From Pseudohalioglobus lutimaris (GTDB taxonomy: Bacteria > Pseudomonadota > Gammaproteobacteria > Pseudomonadales > Halieaceae), in the NCBI RefSeq assembly GCF_002866825.1, contig NZ_PKUS01000008.1, forward strand, positions 186,001 through 250,000: a stretch of 64,000 bases of DNA. The letters run 5' to 3'. Shown piece by piece: positions 9,172 to 17,695 of this stretch (its first letter is position 1; every line of letters begins with the position of its first letter). The position numbers were made by a program, and so were the translations under genes. The notes beneath the pieces were generated by a model. The model saw only the letters and a program-made list of their open reading frames with translations. It did no database searches and was not told the DNA's origin.

Positions 9172-10386
9172 ATGTCAGACAGGTTGCTGGTCGTTTCTAC
9201 TGACTGCCATGCGGGGCTTCCGATTGCCGACTACAAGCCCTACGTCGAGAGCAAGTATCACGAAATGCTGGACATGGCGGTTCCGGTCACCGTGGATATG
9301 ATGGACAAATCCGAGGCCATGTTTTTGATCAAGGAGATCAACGACGCCTGGCGGGCCCCGATCGAACAAGAGCTGACCGGCGCCTGGGACTATCAGCAGC
9401 GTGTGAAGATGCTGGCTGGTGACGGCATTGCGGCTGAGATTGTATTCCCGGACGGCATCACCGAAAAGAATACGCCCCCGTTCGGCGCTGGCCTCGGGCT
9501 GTCGCCCAAGGATATGGTGCCGGAACTGCAATGGGCGGGCGCCATGGCACACAACCGCTGGCTTGCGGAGCTTTGTGCCAATGACCCCGCGCGCCATATT
9601 GGCGTGGCTTCCATTCCGCTGCTATGGGATGTGGGCCAGGCGGTGGAAGCCGTGCGTTGGTGCGTGGACAACGGCCTGCGCTCGGTCATGATCCCCACCA
9701 TGTGGTACACCAACGACGCCTATCACCATGTGAAGTACGAGCCGTTCTGGGAGGTTTGCCAGGACCTGGGCGTGATCATTCATTTTCACTCCGGCCCGGC
9801 TCCGCATGCAGAGTATTTCGGCGCCGGCTTCCCGGTAGAGGATGCGCGCGAGCAAATGCCCGGCGCCATGGGCATTTATGTCTCGGAGGTCATGTGGTGG
9901 ATGTATCGGCCGCTCACCTTCATGATCTGGGGCGGTGTCTTCGAGCGTTTCCCGCGGCTGAAGGCGATGATCGTCGAGGGTGGCACCATGTTCATGCTCC
10001 CGCCCTGGCTGAAGCTGATGGACTTCCAGTACAACGAAGGTGATATCTCCGCCAAACTCGGCGACTTCAAGAGTCACCTTTCCATGGCGCCCAGCGAATA
10101 CTTCGCGCGCAATATCGGCATAGGAGCGTCCTGCGTGAAGCGACCTGATATCGATATGCGCGATGAAATAGGTCTGGAAAAAATCATGTGGGGCAGCGAT
10201 TTCCCCCATCCGGAGGGCACCTGGCCCCACACCCGGGATTATTACAATGAGACTTTCAGCGGTCTGCCTGAGGCTGACGGCCGTAAAATACTGGGTGAGA
10301 ACGCCGTGGCATTTTACGGGCTTGACCGTGCAAGACTGCAACAGGTGGCCGACGAGATCGGCCCTGACGTATCCATATTCAACTGA
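9172..10386 (+). CDS. Amidohydrolase 2 family protein
   Basis: A 404-residue metal-dependent TIM-barrel enzyme of the amidohydrolase-2 group, which includes ACMSD and gamma-resorcylate decarboxylase. Metal or active-site motifs visible are STDCHAG near the N-terminus (a degenerate D-x-H start), IHFHSGP in the middle, and WGSDFPHPEGTWP near the C-terminus with the conserved Asp. It could hydrolyse or decarboxylate a ring-derived acid. The ATG at 9172 was chosen over one 23 codons earlier because that would run through the operator palindromes. It is the first gene of the cluster with Rieske oxygenase and SDR. Confidence 0.85.
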   Translation: MSDRLLVVSTDCHAGLPIADYKPYVESKYHEMLDMAVPVTVDMMDKSEAMFLIKEINDAWRAPIEQELTGAWDYQQRVKMLAGDGIAAEIVFPDGITEKNTPPFGAGLGLSPKDMVPELQWAGAMAHNRWLAELCANDPARHIGVASIPLLWDVGQAVEAVRWCVDNGLRSVMIPTMWYTNDAYHHVKYEPFWEVCQDLGVIIHFHSGPAPHAEYFGAGFPVEDAREQMPGAMGIYVSEVMWWMYRPLTFMIWGGVFERFPRLKAMIVEGGTMFMLPPWLKLMDFQYNEGDISAKLGDFKSHLSMAPSEYFARNIGIGASCVKRPDIDMRDEIGLEKIMWGSDFPHPEGTWPHTRDYYNETFSGLPEADGRKILGENAVAFYGLDRARLQQVADEIGPDVSIFN

Positions 10387-10409
10387 ACCCGAGCGAGCGG
10401 AGACTGACC

Positions 10410-11384
10410 ATGACCATCGTGGAAGCCTGTGAATCCAAAACCAACACTACCCCTGATTTCCCCATGGGTTGGTATTCTGTAGAACGTTCTCACCAACTGG
10501 CCATCGGCGAGGTGAAAGCGATCAAGGTGTTTGACCGGGAGATGGTGCTATACCGCACGCGCTCCGGTAAGGCTGCTGCGCAGGATGCGTTCTGCCCTCA
10601 CCTGGGCGCGCACCTGGGACATGAAGGACGGGTGGTTGGCGAATCCATTCGCTGTCCCTTTCATGGCTGGCAGTTCAACGCAGACGACGGCAAGTGCTCC
10701 CACATTCCCTACTGCGATGAAATTCCCGAGCGCGCCCGCGTGCGTACCTGGCATGCGGAAGAGAAGAATGGTGAAGTTTACGTATGGTTCCATCCGGAAA
10801 ATACGGGGCCACAGTGGGGGCTCCCCGACCTGCCTGAATTGGGCGACCCCGATTGGACGTCACCACGCTACACCGAGCACCTGGTGCCGGCGCACGTGCA
10901 GGACATCTGCGAGAATTCATGCGATCCGGTGCACTTCCAATACGTTCACGGCCAGATGTCGGTGCCTGAGTCTGAGGTTACCATCGACCCGGACGGGCGC
11001 ACCATGCACCTGCATTCACACATGAAAGATGCGGATCATCCTGGCCACCTGCACGCGACCACGTACAGCCCCGGTTTCGCCATGGTGCGCAACACCTATG
11101 GGCCGGGCGCAGAAATGATCATGTACAACAGCGCACAGCCGATTGATGACGGGCAGACGCTGATGCGCTGGACCCTGATCGTGCGTAAGGAGATTGAGGA
11201 TTTCGCCGGTGACGATGTTATGAAAGGCATTATCGACGGCCTGAGCGACGACTACCCGATCTGGGCGAACAAGGTGCACCGGCGCCGGCCGGTCTTCTGC
11301 AAGGGTGATCAAACCCTGGTCATGTTTCGCAAATGGGTGCGCCAGTTCTACGTTACCTCGCAGGACCAGCAGGAGATCGCGTGA
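10410..11384 (+). CDS. Rieske [2Fe-2S] oxygenase, KshA-like
   Basis: A 324-residue terminal oxygenase component. The Rieske cluster ligands are C62-x-H64 and C82-x2-H85 (CPFHGW). The mononuclear iron site is the D172-x2-H175-x4-H180 motif in CDPVHFQYVHG, as in 3-ketosteroid 9-alpha-hydroxylase (KshA) and related enzymes. It is shorter than KshA (about 380 aa). It should hydroxylate a hydrophobic or ring substrate with O2, using electrons from a ferredoxin-type reductase that is not encoded nearby. GTG of the next gene overlaps its TGA, so the SDR is coupled. Confidence 0.88.
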   Translation: MTIVEACESKTNTTPDFPMGWYSVERSHQLAIGEVKAIKVFDREMVLYRTRSGKAAAQDAFCPHLGAHLGHEGRVVGESIRCPFHGWQFNADDGKCSHIPYCDEIPERARVRTWHAEEKNGEVYVWFHPENTGPQWGLPDLPELGDPDWTSPRYTEHLVPAHVQDICENSCDPVHFQYVHGQMSVPESEVTIDPDGRTMHLHSHMKDADHPGHLHATTYSPGFAMVRNTYGPGAEMIMYNSAQPIDDGQTLMRWTLIVRKEIEDFAGDDVMKGIIDGLSDDYPIWANKVHRRRPVFCKGDQTLVMFRKWVRQFYVTSQDQQEIA

Positions 11385-12259
11385 AGGACTTCAACGGTAA
11401 GGTCGCGGTCATCACCGGCGGCGCCAGCGGTGTCGGCCGTTCGCTGGCTTTCGCGTTGGGGCGGCGTGGTGCGAAAGTCGCGGTAGGGGATGTCGATGCC
11501 GACGCCATGCAGCAGATCGCCGTTGACCTGGAAGCGGAGAATATCGAGGCAATTGTGGTGCACTGTGATGTGACATCGCTGGAAAGCCTGAATGCGCTGG
11601 CAGATGCGGCCACGGACAAACTCGGCGGTCTGGACCTGGTGTTTGCCAACGCCGGTATTGGTGCCGGCGAGACGGGGGCCATGTGGGACTATTCAGAGAA
11701 GGATTGGCAGTGGTGCCTGAATGTCAACGTGTGGGGCGTGATCAACAGTATCCGCGCCTTCATGCCGCGGCTGGTGGCGACCGGAAAGGAAGCGCACTTT
11801 GTGGTGACTGGCTCGGGCAACGGCGCCTACCTGATTCTTCCTGATGCGCCGATTTATACGGCCAGCAAGGCCACCGTGCATGCGATTACGGAAAACCTTC
11901 ACTACCAGTGCCAGGCCGGACAGCTGCCGGTGAAAGTGAGTGCGCTGTTCCCTGGGCCGCATGTGGTGGACACTGGTTTGTTCAATTCCGGCAGGGTGCG
12001 CCCCGAGGCCCTGCAAAAGGATACTCAGGGCAATGAGTCTGGCATCAACTCCGTCGATGATATGAAAGAGATGGCCGCGCAATACGGTATCGAGCTGCAG
12101 ACCACGCACCCTGATGAAGTGGCGGAGATGGCAGTGAAGGGGCTGGAGCAGGACGCGTTCTGGCTGCTGGAGACTACCGAGGACACGGATGCCAAGATTC
12201 GCGCTCGCGCTGAGATGATACTGAATCGGACCACGCCGGTGCCGGCCATGCTGGGATAG
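11381..12259 (+). CDS. SDR family oxidoreductase
   Basis: A 292-residue short-chain dehydrogenase with cofactor motif TGGASGVG (12-19), NAG (90-92), Ser145, Tyr159 and Lys163 (YTASK). The GTG at 11381 overlaps the Rieske stop (GTGA), which decides the start; an in-frame ATG 16 codons earlier lies inside the Rieske gene. Its likely role is to oxidise the hydroxyl group introduced by the oxygenase. The C-terminal region (after about 200) is longer than in minimal SDRs and contains a helical segment seen in SDRs of steroid or terpene pathways. The substrate is inferred only from context. Confidence 0.85.
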   Translation: MKDFNGKVAVITGGASGVGRSLAFALGRRGAKVAVGDVDADAMQQIAVDLEAENIEAIVVHCDVTSLESLNALADAATDKLGGLDLVFANAGIGAGETGAMWDYSEKDWQWCLNVNVWGVINSIRAFMPRLVATGKEAHFVVTGSGNGAYLILPDAPIYTASKATVHAITENLHYQCQAGQLPVKVSALFPGPHVVDTGLFNSGRVRPEALQKDTQGNESGINSVDDMKEMAAQYGIELQTTHPDEVAEMAVKGLEQDAFWLLETTEDTDAKIRARAEMILNRTTPVPAMLG

Positions 12260-12310
12260 TCAGTGACAATCGGTATTGGTCCCGCGAGGCGGGGTAATCA
12301 GTTATGAACT

Positions 12311-12403
12311 GTCATTCCTGCGCAGGCGGGAATCCAGCCAGGGGTTAGTAGAGCCTGGCAACTGGATCTCGCAACGGCGGGACACCGCTTACGTGCAGAT
12401 GAC
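12311..12403. repeat. REP/MITE-like palindromic intergenic repeat
   Basis: The left end is GTCATTCCTGCGCAGGCGGG followed by AATCCAG, matching the widespread proteobacterial repeat consensus (GTCATTCCCGC...GCGGGAATCCAG). It forms a stem ATTCCTGC/GCGGGAAT. A second, more decayed half (CTGGATCTCGC to GATGAC) runs in the opposite orientation, so the outer ends GTCAT and ATGAC are inverted repeats about 93 bp apart. It lies between the SDR and the decarboxylase-like gene and may act as a transcript stabiliser or attenuator. Confidence 0.65.
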
Positions 12404-12459
12404 GAAAAGAAAAAAGTCCCCTCCTGTGAGGGTTAGCTATACACAAGGAATAAGAAATT

Positions 12460-13239
12460 ATGACCAATCAATCAGGTGCACCTCAGGGCAATCCCGGCGA
12501 TATCTTCAACTGGCCCATGCTCAAGATTGTTTATCGCACGGATCCGGAGGCGATTGCCAGGCTATTGCCGCCGGGTATTGATCCTGGCGCCAACCCGAAC
12601 GTCAATCTGACAATTTATAACTTTCCGGTACCGGACGAGCCCGAGTACGGCATCGTTACAACAGTCGATGCGGACTACAACGGTACTCCCGGCGAGTATA
12701 CCTTGGGGTATGGTATTGACCAGGAGTCCGCGATTTTTATCAGCCAGGAGACCAACGGCCAGCCCAAGTATCCTTGCACTACAGAATACTACCGTCTGGG
12801 GCCCCAGGTAAGCGCGCGCTGCATACACCATGGTTATACCTTCGTTGAATTCAAGGGCGTATCAACTGGCCCTGTAGATTTCGAGGAAGAATGGGTGCAA
12901 AACGAATGGTGGTTAAAGTACTCCCGCGCGGTGAGTGTCGGGGGCCCGGCCACCGGTTTTGATTTTCCGCCTCACGTTGTGCATGTGATGAGCAAGTACG
13001 GAACCGCGTGGAAAGAAGAAGTGCAGGGTGAACTGGTGCTGCGCGACAGCCCCTGGGATCCCATCGCGAGTTTGCTGCCCCTGCGTGAACAGCTCTCTGC
13101 GCACTTGTGGTGGCCTGTTTTTCTCGACCGACAGATTACCCTGGCCGGCGAACTGGATGCAGAGGCGTTCCTGCCGTTCGCGGATACCATCTCCGGCTCG
13201 CGTTGGCCAGGAGAGAACGGCGGACCGAAGCGCAGCTAA
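12460..13239 (+). CDS. Acetoacetate decarboxylase family protein
   Basis: A 259-residue protein of the acetoacetate-decarboxylase (ADC) superfamily. A Lys in the position expected for the Schiff-base residue is seen at K103 in NGQPKYP, after an acidic stretch (SQET) that resembles the family's E-x-x-G-x-P-K signature. It may decarboxylate or hydrate/dehydrate a beta-keto acid; many ADC-like proteins are not true decarboxylases. The start at 12460 follows AAGGAATAAGAAATT. It is separated from the Rieske/SDR genes by the REP-like repeat but is co-oriented, and is followed at 18 bp by the MFS transporter. Confidence 0.82.
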   Translation: MTNQSGAPQGNPGDIFNWPMLKIVYRTDPEAIARLLPPGIDPGANPNVNLTIYNFPVPDEPEYGIVTTVDADYNGTPGEYTLGYGIDQESAIFISQETNGQPKYPCTTEYYRLGPQVSARCIHHGYTFVEFKGVSTGPVDFEEEWVQNEWWLKYSRAVSVGGPATGFDFPPHVVHVMSKYGTAWKEEVQGELVLRDSPWDPIASLLPLREQLSAHLWWPVFLDRQITLAGELDAEAFLPFADTISGSRWPGENGGPKRS

Positions 13240-13257
13240 GACTTCCGGCGGTTTTTC

Positions 13258-14448
13258 GTGAGCCGCCGCCAGGCCGCCGCGACAACCCTGCGGTTCTGGC
13301 TGCCGGCCATGGCAGGTATGACCTGCCTTGGCCTTAGTATTGGCCTGGTGTCCATGTTCGGGTTCTTTGTGCCGCACCTCTCCCGGGAGTTTGGTGTGGG
13401 GGTGGCGGCGATCAATATGGCGCCGGTTGTCTTTCTGCTGGCCCCGGGACTGCTGTCTCCCTTTGTTGGCAAGCTGGTTGACCACAGGTCGATACGCGGA
13501 CTGATGCTGTTGGGCAGCACGGTCTCCATGTTGTCCCTGTTCGTGCTCAGCCAGGCCACGTCGCTGCTGGTGGTCTGTAGTGCTTTCCTGTTGTTTGCCG
13601 TGGGCCTGGTGTTCTACGGGCCGCTAGCGGTTAATTCCCTGATGATAAAACTCTACCCCGCACGCGAAGCCCGCGCCCTGGCCGTTGCCTCTCTGGGCAT
13701 CAGCGTGTCATCTATCACCCTGCCGGTGGCAGCAGGGGCGGTGTTGCAGGTGCTGGACTGGCGCAGCAGCCTTGCGCTGTTGTCGCTGGCAATGCTCGGG
13801 GTGCTTTGGCTATGGGTCCTGGCGGTGCTGCCCGCGGGTGTCGTTGCCCAGGCGACAGAACCGCGTGAGAGTGTTGGCAGAGAGATTACCGGACGCGCCG
13901 AATTCTGGCTGGTAGGTGCCCTTGTCGCCATGGCCCTGGGGGTGACGCTTGTGCTGGCAATCTGCTATCCGCCGCTGTTGGTCAACCGCGGTTTTTCGCC
14001 AGTGCAGGCGGGTTTGTTCCTCTCCGTCGGGGGCGCTGCCGGATTTGGCGGCAAGTTGCTGATAGCGGCCTTTGCCGATACGGCGCGCCACCGCACACGC
14101 TGGATCGTGGTCGCCCTGCTGGTGATCATGCTGTCGGGCCTGCTGATGCTGGCGACGGCAGTGAGTACGGCCGTGCTGATCGCCTCCGTTGCGCTGCTTG
14201 GCTTTAGTGGTGGTTCCTTTCTGCCTCTGCACCCCTACCTCAACAGCCGCTACTTCAGCCCGGATATCATCGGCAGGGTGAATGGCGCCCAATCACCGTT
14301 TTTTCTACCGCTGGGTCTGACCGCGCCACCGCTCGCTGGCTATGTGTTTGACCAGACCGGCAGCTACGAGCTGGTTATCCAGTGCCTGGCGCTACTACCG
14401 TTGGTCAGCCTGGGTTTGCTGTTCGCCCTGCCACGCCCAGCGCGCTGA
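13258..14448 (+). CDS. MFS transporter
   Basis: A 396-residue integral membrane protein with about 12 hydrophobic helices and a central loop near residues 200-215. It has the monocarboxylate or oxalate:formate antiporter look (RGLMLLGS after the second/third helix). The GTG at 13258 includes the full first helix; the next ATG at 13309 would cut into it. It probably imports the substrate of, or exports a product from, the Rieske/amidohydrolase pathway. The stop lies 4 bp from the stop of the convergent cytochrome. Confidence 0.83.
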   Translation: MSRRQAAATTLRFWLPAMAGMTCLGLSIGLVSMFGFFVPHLSREFGVGVAAINMAPVVFLLAPGLLSPFVGKLVDHRSIRGLMLLGSTVSMLSLFVLSQATSLLVVCSAFLLFAVGLVFYGPLAVNSLMIKLYPAREARALAVASLGISVSSITLPVAAGAVLQVLDWRSSLALLSLAMLGVLWLWVLAVLPAGVVAQATEPRESVGREITGRAEFWLVGALVAMALGVTLVLAICYPPLLVNRGFSPVQAGLFLSVGGAAGFGGKLLIAAFADTARHRTRWIVVALLVIMLSGLLMLATAVSTAVLIASVALLGFSGGSFLPLHPYLNSRYFSPDIIGRVNGAQSPFFLPLGLTAPPLAGYVFDQTGSYELVIQCLALLPLVSLGLLFALPRPAR

Positions 14449-14452
14449 TAGA

Positions 14453-14791
14453 CTAATCCGCGGGCAGCTCGGGGTGGGTCAGCGTGAGCATATACTCTGC
14501 AGCCGCGCCGACATCGTAGTCCGTCGTATAGTCCGCGTTACCGTGGGCGGGCATCTTCAAATAACCATTCTGGGCATGCTCTACCAGTACCGCATCCCAC
14601 AGGCTGGAACGCTGGTCCCAGTCGTCTGCCTTGCCAACTACCGGTGCGCCTTCCACTCCCGTTTGGTGACATCCGGCGCAGATCTTCTCATAGGTGCGTT
14701 TGCCGTCCTCGAGGCGCTCAGAGGCAGAGGCCATCGGGGCAAAAGCAAACAGTGCGGACCAGACGGCGGCTTGGTAAAGGGAACCTGTCAT
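14453..14791 (-). CDS. Cytochrome c5-like protein
   Basis: A 112-residue periplasmic class I c-type cytochrome. It has a signal peptide (residues 1-24, cleaved after ASAS), a heme-binding CAGCH (38-42) and an axial Met80 in LKMPAHG. The size and the downstream pattern fit the cytochrome c5 family (CycB-like). A clear ribosome site, GAGGAAGAG, precedes the ATG at 14791. It stands alone, convergent with the MFS gene, and could pass electrons to a terminal oxidase. Confidence 0.88.
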   Translation of the reverse strand: MTGSLYQAAVWSALFAFAPMASASERLEDGKRTYEKICAGCHQTGVEGAPVVGKADDWDQRSSLWDAVLVEHAQNGYLKMPAHGNADYTTDYDVGAAAEYMLTLTHPELPAD

Positions 14792-14957
14792 CGCGCTCTT
14801 CCTCGGGGTTATTATGCTAATTGTAGCAGAGCCGGTGATTCACTTCTGTCGTTTGCATGGTAGTAGAATAGGCTGGTTGGGGCTGTGACGGCAGGCATCG
14901 TTAATCACTGCGAACCCGGATGGACCGATTGAGAACCATGATGTTGGGAAGCTGAAC

Positions 14958-15812
14958 GTGGATGTGAGGATAGGCATGGACCTGCGCCTCTGGGCGCATG
15001 CACCGGGCGTGGAGCAACTGCCGCTGCTGGAGATGCTGGTTGCCCAGGGTTATGAGGGTGTGGAGCTGCCCCTTGCCGGGCAGAGTGCATCCACGCTGAA
15101 AGTGCTCGCTATTGCCCTGCGCGACCTTGGCCTTGCCGTAACTGCCAGTACTCGCCTCCCGGCGGGAGCCAATCCGGTATCGCCCGATGCCAGGGAGCGG
15201 CAGGCAGCGACTGACTATCTGCATCAACGTGTGGATGAGTGCGCGCTGCTGGGCAGTCGACTGCTTTGTGGTGGTTTCTACCAGGCCCATGGTGTTTTCA
15301 GCGGCGAGCCCCCTTCAGATCGCGAGTGGGAGTGGAGCCGTCGTTGCCTGCGCGAAGCGGGAGAGTATGCGGGAAAGCTGGGCATCACGCTCGCCATCGA
15401 ATTCCAGAGTCGATTTGATGTCCACCTGATTAACACGGCCGCTGCGGCTGCGCGTATGTGTCGCGATGTGGGCCTTGACAACATTGGTGTGGCCTACAAT
15501 ACGTATCATGCCCATCTGGAGGAGACCAACCCGGCCAGGGCGCTGCCGGCAGCCGGGGACCGTTTGCTGCACGTGCGTCTCGCCGAGAGCCAGCGCGGTG
15601 CGCTTGGGCGTGGCCAGGTCCAGTTTTCAGAGACGTTCGCGACGCTGGATTTTCTCGATTACGCTGGTTGGCTGGTGGTCGAGGCCCTTGCCCCTGGTGT
15701 GGCGCCGGCGCACCCTGAAAATGTCTGGCGCAGCAGTTTTGACAGCCCCCTGCAGCTGAGCGCCGACGCGATACGGCTGGTAAAACAGGTCTTGCGTGCC
15801 CAGCGACAGTAA
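14958..15812 (+). CDS. TIM-barrel sugar isomerase/epimerase-like
   Basis: A 284-residue protein of the xylose-isomerase-like TIM-barrel family (sugar phosphate isomerase/epimerase, AP endonuclease 2 fold). A metal-ligand Glu is visible in AIEFQSRFD, and the usual D-T-x-H motif appears as YNTYHAHLEE, so the metal Asp seems to be Asn. Start: GTG at 14958 with GGGAAG 8 bases upstream; GTG 14964 and ATG 14976 are alternatives. It is a single gene with no pathway partner next to it, so the substrate cannot be told. Confidence 0.78.
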   Translation: MDVRIGMDLRLWAHAPGVEQLPLLEMLVAQGYEGVELPLAGQSASTLKVLAIALRDLGLAVTASTRLPAGANPVSPDARERQAATDYLHQRVDECALLGSRLLCGGFYQAHGVFSGEPPSDREWEWSRRCLREAGEYAGKLGITLAIEFQSRFDVHLINTAAAAARMCRDVGLDNIGVAYNTYHAHLEETNPARALPAAGDRLLHVRLAESQRGALGRGQVQFSETFATLDFLDYAGWLVVEALAPGVAPAHPENVWRSSFDSPLQLSADAIRLVKQVLRAQRQ

Positions 15813-15908
15813 ACGTCACTTTTTGCGCCATAGTGCTTGCCGGTTAATGCCGGGTTTGCACTACAATTGTTGGACTGGACAAGTGAACGCTTGCCAGGGG
15901 AAGTTTCG

Positions 15909-15932
15909 CCCCGGTAGAGAAACTCTACGGGG
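15909..15932 (+). other. Leader hairpin upstream of the DUF1800 gene
   Basis: CCCCG-G-TAGAG, AAA, CTCTA-CGGGG forms a strong stem of ten pairs with one bulged base and a 3-base loop, 26 bp before the ATG. No run of T follows on the + strand, so a stabilising or regulatory mRNA leader is more likely than a terminator. A TACAAT at 15862-15867 upstream is a possible -10 box. Confidence 0.45.
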
Positions 15933-15957
15933 AAACAAGCGCTAAAGAGGGGGTATT

Positions 15958-17685
15958 ATGTTTCTAGCCCGATGTTTCTTGCTTGCCTGCCTCTCACTGG
16001 CCCTGACCGCCTGTGGCGGGGGCAGCAGTGGAAGCGGTGGGTCAGCGCGACCCGAGCCAGGCCCCGACCCGGTTCCAGCCCCGGTTCCCGACCCGGACCC
16101 GCCACCCTCCACACCCGTACTTTCGGGTATTGAAGCCGCTTCCCGCCTTGCATCCAGAGCCACGTTCGGCATGAGTTATGCTGGTATTGAGGCCATGCAC
16201 GCGCTGGGGGAGGAGGCCTGGATTGAGCGCCAGTTTCAGCAGCCCATCAGCTATCACGACCCGGTAGTCAGTGAACTGGAACGGCGCCAGGATGCGGGTG
16301 ACCTGGCAGCCCTGGAAGCGGAGATTAACCAGCCGGAGTTGTTCTTCCGTCGATTGGCCTGGTGGCATCAGACGGTTACAGCAGAGGACCAGCTGCGCCA
16401 GCGGGTGGCCTACGCACTAAGCCAGATCATGGTGGTCTCCGACAACCTCGACGACCTGGTGCTGTACCCGCATACCCTGAGTGACTACTACGACACGCTG
16501 TTGCAGCACAGTTTTGGCAACTATCGCGATCTGTTGCGGGCCGTAACCCTGCATCCCGCCATGGGGGTTTACCTCAGTCATCTTGGTAATGCCCTGGCGG
16601 ATCCGGACGCCAATCGCTTTCCCGACGAGAACTATGCGCGCGAAGTGATGCAGCTGCTGACGATTGGCTTGTATGAGCTCAACGTGGATGGCACCGAGAA
16701 GCGCGATGCTCAGGGCCAGCTGATTGCGACCTACGACAACGATGATATTCGTGAGTTCGCGCGCGTGTTTACCGGGCTTAACTTCGGTCAAAGCACGGGA
16801 CCGTGGCAGCGCCGTCAGCCCAATTTTACGGCGCCCATGGAAATGTTCGAGGCCTTTCACGACCCGGGTGAGAAGCGCCTCTTACGGGGCCAGATAGTGC
16901 CAGCCGGGCAGCCCGGGATGGAGGACATCGAAGCAGCGCTGGACAATCTTTTCCAGCACCCAAACGTGGGGCCCTTTATCGGCCGCCAGCTTATCCAGCG
17001 GTTGGTGATGTCTAACCCCAGCGCGGACTATGTGCAGCGTGTGGCGGAGGCATTCAATGGCGGCAGTGCCGGTGAGCGCGGTGATATGCGCGCGGTTATC
17101 CGCGCGGTTCTACTCGACCCCGAGGCCAGGGCCTTACCTGACGTCAATGCTACTGGTGGTAAATTGCGGGAGCCACTGCTGCGGGCTATAGCCCCTATAC
17201 GCCAGCTCAATGTGACCAGCCCCGACGGCTTCTATGCCAACAGTGGTTTCGCGGTGCAACAAACTATCGGTCAACACCCGCTGTCTGCCCCCAGCGTGTT
17301 TAATTTCTATCTGCCTGGCCATAGCCCATTGGGTGATATTGCCGCGCAGGATCTGGTTGCGCCGGAGTTCCAAATCACCAACAGCACCACTGTGGTATCA
17401 ATTTCCAACCTGCTGGATGCGGCCGTGCTGGCGGGTCAATGGAATGACCTGGCCATTCCCCCGTTTCAGCCCGCGCGAGCTGATCTCGGCGAGTACCTGG
17501 CGGTGGCTGATGATCCCCGCGCGTTGCTCGATCGCATTGACCTGGTTATGGCCTACGGCACACTGTCGGAGTCCACCCGGGAGAGCATTCTTGCCTCGAT
17601 CGAGTTGATTGAGGACCTCGAAATCAGAGTCAGGGCGGCGATTTACCTGGTGTTGGTTTCGCCCGACCAGGCCGTGGAATTATGA
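15958..17685 (+). CDS. DUF1800 domain lipoprotein
   Basis: A 575-residue protein with a lipoprotein signal (SLALTAC, lipidated near residue 19), a Gly/Ser stretch and a repetitive Pro/Asp-rich linker (about 33-52), then a full DUF1800 domain starting at the ASRLASRATFGMSY segment. DUF1800 proteins are exported and almost always occur beside DUF1501 proteins, as here; their activity is unknown, and links to polysaccharide handling or type II secretion have been suggested only by context. The ribosome site AGAGGGGG lies just before the ATG. The next gene follows after 10 bp. Confidence 0.88.
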   Translation: MFLARCFLLACLSLALTACGGGSSGSGGSARPEPGPDPVPAPVPDPDPPPSTPVLSGIEAASRLASRATFGMSYAGIEAMHALGEEAWIERQFQQPISYHDPVVSELERRQDAGDLAALEAEINQPELFFRRLAWWHQTVTAEDQLRQRVAYALSQIMVVSDNLDDLVLYPHTLSDYYDTLLQHSFGNYRDLLRAVTLHPAMGVYLSHLGNALADPDANRFPDENYAREVMQLLTIGLYELNVDGTEKRDAQGQLIATYDNDDIREFARVFTGLNFGQSTGPWQRRQPNFTAPMEMFEAFHDPGEKRLLRGQIVPAGQPGMEDIEAALDNLFQHPNVGPFIGRQLIQRLVMSNPSADYVQRVAEAFNGGSAGERGDMRAVIRAVLLDPEARALPDVNATGGKLREPLLRAIAPIRQLNVTSPDGFYANSGFAVQQTIGQHPLSAPSVFNFYLPGHSPLGDIAAQDLVAPEFQITNSTTVVSISNLLDAAVLAGQWNDLAIPPFQPARADLGEYLAVADDPRALLDRIDLVMAYGTLSESTRESILASIELIEDLEIRVRAAIYLVLVSPDQAVEL

Positions 17686-17695
17686 GGAGTCTACG

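Noticed and set aside
9057-14448. Reading the Rieske cluster as a 3-ketosteroid 9-alpha-hydroxylase (Ksh) steroid pathway
   Set aside because: The iron motif is KshA-like, but the protein is shorter and no KshB, KstD or Hsa-type genes lie near, so the steroid assignment is not supported.
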